DNA from: Yoonia vestfoldensis
Lineage (GTDB): Bacteria; Pseudomonadota; Alphaproteobacteria; Rhodobacterales; Rhodobacteraceae
Length of the DNA: 64,000 nucleotides
Direction: 5' to 3'
Assembly (NCBI RefSeq): GCF_002158905.1
Contig: NZ_CP021431.1
Location: 1,922,001 to 1,986,000 of the forward strand
Under the pieces are notes generated by a model. The model was not told the origin of the DNA and did not search any database. It saw nothing but the letters and a program-made list of their open reading frames with translations. Below are positions 61,835-64,000 of the stretch, one piece after another. The translations under genes and the position numbers were made by a program. Each line of letters starts with the position of its first letter. Position 1 is the stretch's first letter.

Positions 61835-62497
61835 GTGAGCAAGGCTTCAAAATACAACAACACACGCATGCGGCTGCTGGCCCCGCTTTGGGTCGCGCTG
61901 GTGCTGGCCGCGCTTTGGGCCGCATGGGAAGGCTGGTGGCCGCTGGCCGCGATGTCGACGCTGGCCGCGATCCTGTCGATGGCCCCGATCCTGCTGGCGT
62001 CGCGCTATAATATCGCGCTGCCGCTGCCGTTTCTGGTCGCGACGGTTGTTTTCATCATCGCATCGCTGATCTTTGGCGAGGTTTTCGACATCTATTACCG
62101 GATCTGGTGGTGGGATATGGCGCTGCATGCCTCCTCGGCGGTGGCTTTGGGGATGATCGGCTTTTTGTTCATCTACATGCTGTTCGAGGGTGATCGTTTC
62201 GCAGCCCCCCCCGTCGCCATCGCGTTTTTATCCTTTACCTTCGCCTTAAGCATCGGTGCGCTTTGGGAAATTTTCGAATATGCGATGGACCAATCCTTTG
62301 GCACCAATATGCAGAAAAGCGCGAATGACACGATGATCGACCTGATCACCGATGCCATCGGCGCCGCTGTCGGTGCGCTGGCGGGCTTTGCCTATCTCAA
62401 AGGCCGCTCGGCCGGATTGCTGGGGCGGCTGATCCGCGACTTCATCACGCTGAACCGGCATCTTTATGCCAAAGGCCGGTCCCGCGACGATAAATAG
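61835..62497 (+). CDS. DUF2238-like membrane protein
   Basis: 220 residues from a GTG at 61835 (a start at the ATG 61868 is possible). Five or six hydrophobic segments. The second half carries DIYYRIWWWDMALHASSAVALGMIGF, SIGALWEIFEYAMDQSFGTNMQK and NDTMIDLITDAIGAAVGALAGF, conserved in the DUF2238/YjdF-like family. Function unknown. Its stop is one base from the converging ABC permease stop. Confidence 0.82.
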   Translation: MSKASKYNNTRMRLLAPLWVALVLAALWAAWEGWWPLAAMSTLAAILSMAPILLASRYNIALPLPFLVATVVFIIASLIFGEVFDIYYRIWWWDMALHASSAVALGMIGFLFIYMLFEGDRFAAPPVAIAFLSFTFALSIGALWEIFEYAMDQSFGTNMQKSANDTMIDLITDAIGAAVGALAGFAYLKGRSAGLLGRLIRDFITLNRHLYAKGRSRDDK

Positions 62498-62498
62498 C

Positions 62499-63260
62499 CT
62501 AAAGGTTGCTGCGATCAGCCCAGCCCGCAAAGGTCTTTTCCAGCGCGACCACGATGTAATAAAGCAAGATCCCCAAGAGCGCCAAAGCGATCAGCACGGC
62601 AAACATCAGCGGGTAATCCGAATTGGTCTTGCCGCTGTCAAACAGCGCCCCCAGCCCGCGCCCATGCGGCGAGACGATTTCCATCAAATTGGTCCCGATA
62701 AAGGCCAGCGTGACCGAAACCTTCAACGCACCAAAGAATTCGGGCAGCGTTTTGGGTAGGGCGATTTTCCAGAAAATCGTGGATTGCGACGCCCCCAGTG
62801 ACCGCAGGATATCGCGGTATTCGGGTTCCAGCGTCGAGAGGCCGATAGAGACCGACACCGCGATGGGAAAGAAGCTGATCATGAAGGCGATCAACACGGT
62901 GTTGAAATCATGCCAGCCCACGAACATCAGCGCCACGATTGGCACCACGGTCGCCTTGGGCACTGCGTTGAACCCCACCAGCAGCGGATAGAGCGCATCG
63001 CGCATCGTGCGCGAAAAGCCCATGACCATGCCCAATGCCGTGCCAAAGACGACGGCCAGCAACAGACCCGCCACCGTGCGCCAGAGCGTCTGCCAGCCCA
63101 TGGTCAGGAACAATTCCCAATATTTGGCATAGGCAGGCGGCAGATCACTGGGCGCGGCCATCTTGAAAGTGGGCCAGCCCATGATCCAGACCAAGGCTTC
63201 CCATGCCGCCAGAAAGATCAGCAAAGCCGCGACAGGCACATAGATCTGACGGGCATTCAT
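62499..63260 (-). CDS. NitT/TauT-family ABC permease
   Basis: 253 residues with six predicted helices and the EAA-type loop YRDILRSLGASQSTIFWKIALPKTLPE. Layout matches SsuC/TauC/ThiX-type permeases for sulfonates, nitrate, riboflavin/thiamine precursors and the like. Overlaps the ATPase gene by 4 bases. The binding protein would lie beyond the right edge. Confidence 0.9.
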   Translation of the reverse strand: MNARQIYVPVAALLIFLAAWEALVWIMGWPTFKMAAPSDLPPAYAKYWELFLTMGWQTLWRTVAGLLLAVVFGTALGMVMGFSRTMRDALYPLLVGFNAVPKATVVPIVALMFVGWHDFNTVLIAFMISFFPIAVSVSIGLSTLEPEYRDILRSLGASQSTIFWKIALPKTLPEFFGALKVSVTLAFIGTNLMEIVSPHGRGLGALFDSGKTNSDYPLMFAVLIALALLGILLYYIVVALEKTFAGWADRSNL

Positions 63261-64000
63261 GCGGCGTCTCCGGCGGGCACGCGGCCTTGGGCGACCTCGA
63301 TCTGGTGGCGCAGGATGTTCAGCATGTTTGCGGCCTCGGCTGTGTAAAGATGGTCCAGCGTGCGCAGGCCGGTATCGGGGATATCCAGCACATATTGCGT
63401 GCGCGCAGGCCGGCCCGACAGGACCACGACCTGATCGGCCAGAAAGATGGATTCGCGCAGATCATGGGTGATCAACACGCCGGTAAAGGGTTCCTCGGCC
63501 TTTACCCGGTGCATGATCTGCCACAGATCCTCGCGGGTGAAAGCATCAAGCGCGCCGAAAGGTTCGTCCAGGATCAACACCTCTGGCGCATGGATCAGCG
63601 CACGGCACAGCGACGCGCGCTGTTTCATACCGCCGGACAATTCGGACGGGCGCTTGTTCTCGAACCCTTCCAGACCGACCAAAGCCAGCAATTTGCGCGC
63701 GCGGTCCTCGCCTTGCGCCTTGGTCAGCTTGGTCGGGACGATTTCCAAAGGCAGCAGCACGTTTTGCAAAATGGTGCGCCATTCCAACAGCACCGGGTTC
63801 TGGAAAGCCATGCCGACATTCGACCGGGGTGCGGTGATGCGGGTGCCATGGACCCGCACCTCGCCCTGATCGGGGATCAACAGCCCTGCAATCAGCCGCG
63901 TCAGGGTGGATTTCCCACAGCCCGACGGGCCGACCACAGCGACAAAGCCGCCTTCGGGCACCGACAGTTCCAGACCGTCCAGCACCGGCAAAGGACCAGA
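63257..64000 (-). CDS. NitT/TauT-family ABC ATP-binding protein (5' end outside window)
   Basis: At least 248 residues, open at the window end. The visible part starts ...SGPLPVLDGLELSVPEGGFVAVVGPSGCGKST (Walker A), with signature LSGGMKQRASLCRAL, Walker B VLILDEPFGALDAFTRE, and ITHDLRESIFL. Usual members begin about 15-20 residues earlier, so the start lies outside; a TTG at 63991 is in frame but an unlikely start. Pairs with the preceding permease. Confidence 0.92.
   Translation of the reverse strand, partial: SGPLPVLDGLELSVPEGGFVAVVGPSGCGKSTLTRLIAGLLIPDQGEVRVHGTRITAPRSNVGMAFQNPVLLEWRTILQNVLLPLEIVPTKLTKAQGEDRARKLLALVGLEGFENKRPSELSGGMKQRASLCRALIHAPEVLILDEPFGALDAFTREDLWQIMHRVKAEEPFTGVLITHDLRESIFLADQVVVLSGRPARTQYVLDIPDTGLRTLDHLYTAEAANMLNILRHQIEVAQGRVPAGDAA

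Noticed and set aside
1..64000. CRISPR arrays, rRNA genes, phage or plasmid replication functions
   Set aside because: No regularly spaced repeats, rRNA-like sequence, or integrase, capsid or replication proteins were seen in the window.

Overview
The window is a high-GC chromosomal segment of an alphaproteobacterium, most likely Rhodobacterales (Rhodobacteraceae/Roseobacter relatives). This rests on a complete C-P lyase locus with a DUF1045 gene and a hexapeptide transferase, perfect FnrL/FNR-type boxes, an SPOR-dacC-tmk-holB-tatD-MBL housekeeping operon, several TRAP and PotABCD-type transporters, and three copies of a CCTCCGGCGGGGATATTT repeat that I associate from memory with this order. 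The assignment is inferred from content; no rRNA or marker gene was compared.

Left part (1-25.4 kb, ordinary core and metabolic genes): a truncated NRPS-like adenylation protein runs off the left edge. It is followed by an ArsR/MFS pair, a WYL regulator divergent from a RidA protein across a large palindrome, and a sulfide locus. The sulfide locus holds a Tat-exported type II sulfide:quinone oxidoreductase, DUF5368 and a TsoY-like membrane protein, with FNR boxes and a shared palindromic element upstream of both transcription units. Next come a P-loop kinase, phosphoglucomutase, a FAH hydrolase plus TRAP transporter operon, a polyamine-type ABC transporter, an AEC carrier and the housekeeping operon.

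Middle part (25.6-38.1 kb): a tRNA-Ser(UGA) gene is followed by an IS5-type transposase remnant and then a block of visibly lower G+C and different codon use. The block holds an XRE-cupin regulator, a 776-residue amidase-signature protein with altered catalytic loops, a five-gene peptide-type ABC transporter in the order F-D-B-C-A, and two tandem MFS proteins. I read it as an acquired uptake-and-hydrolysis module for an unknown amide or peptide. It is the best candidate for something undescribed.

Right part (38.1-64 kb): a C-P lyase locus (phnG-H-I-J-K-L-N on the minus strand, phnM and a 2H-phosphoesterase diverging, phnF with a second phnM, and phnC-D-E-E plus a hexapeptide transferase) should take up phosphonates and cleave them. 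Its phnG carries a one-base homopolymer frameshift. Next are a NikR-type regulator in which all four canonical nickel ligands are replaced, and an arsenate-resistance operon (ArsR-ArsC fusion, ArsJ-associated GAPDH, ArsJ) whose ArsC domain lacks a usual cysteine. An Mla-type lipid transport operon follows, then a universal stress protein and a phasin that each have an FNR-like box. An endonuclease-family protein, a DUF2238-like membrane protein and the start of a NitT/TauT-type ABC transporter (cut by the right edge) complete the window. I saw no rRNA, CRISPR array, integrase or replication origin.
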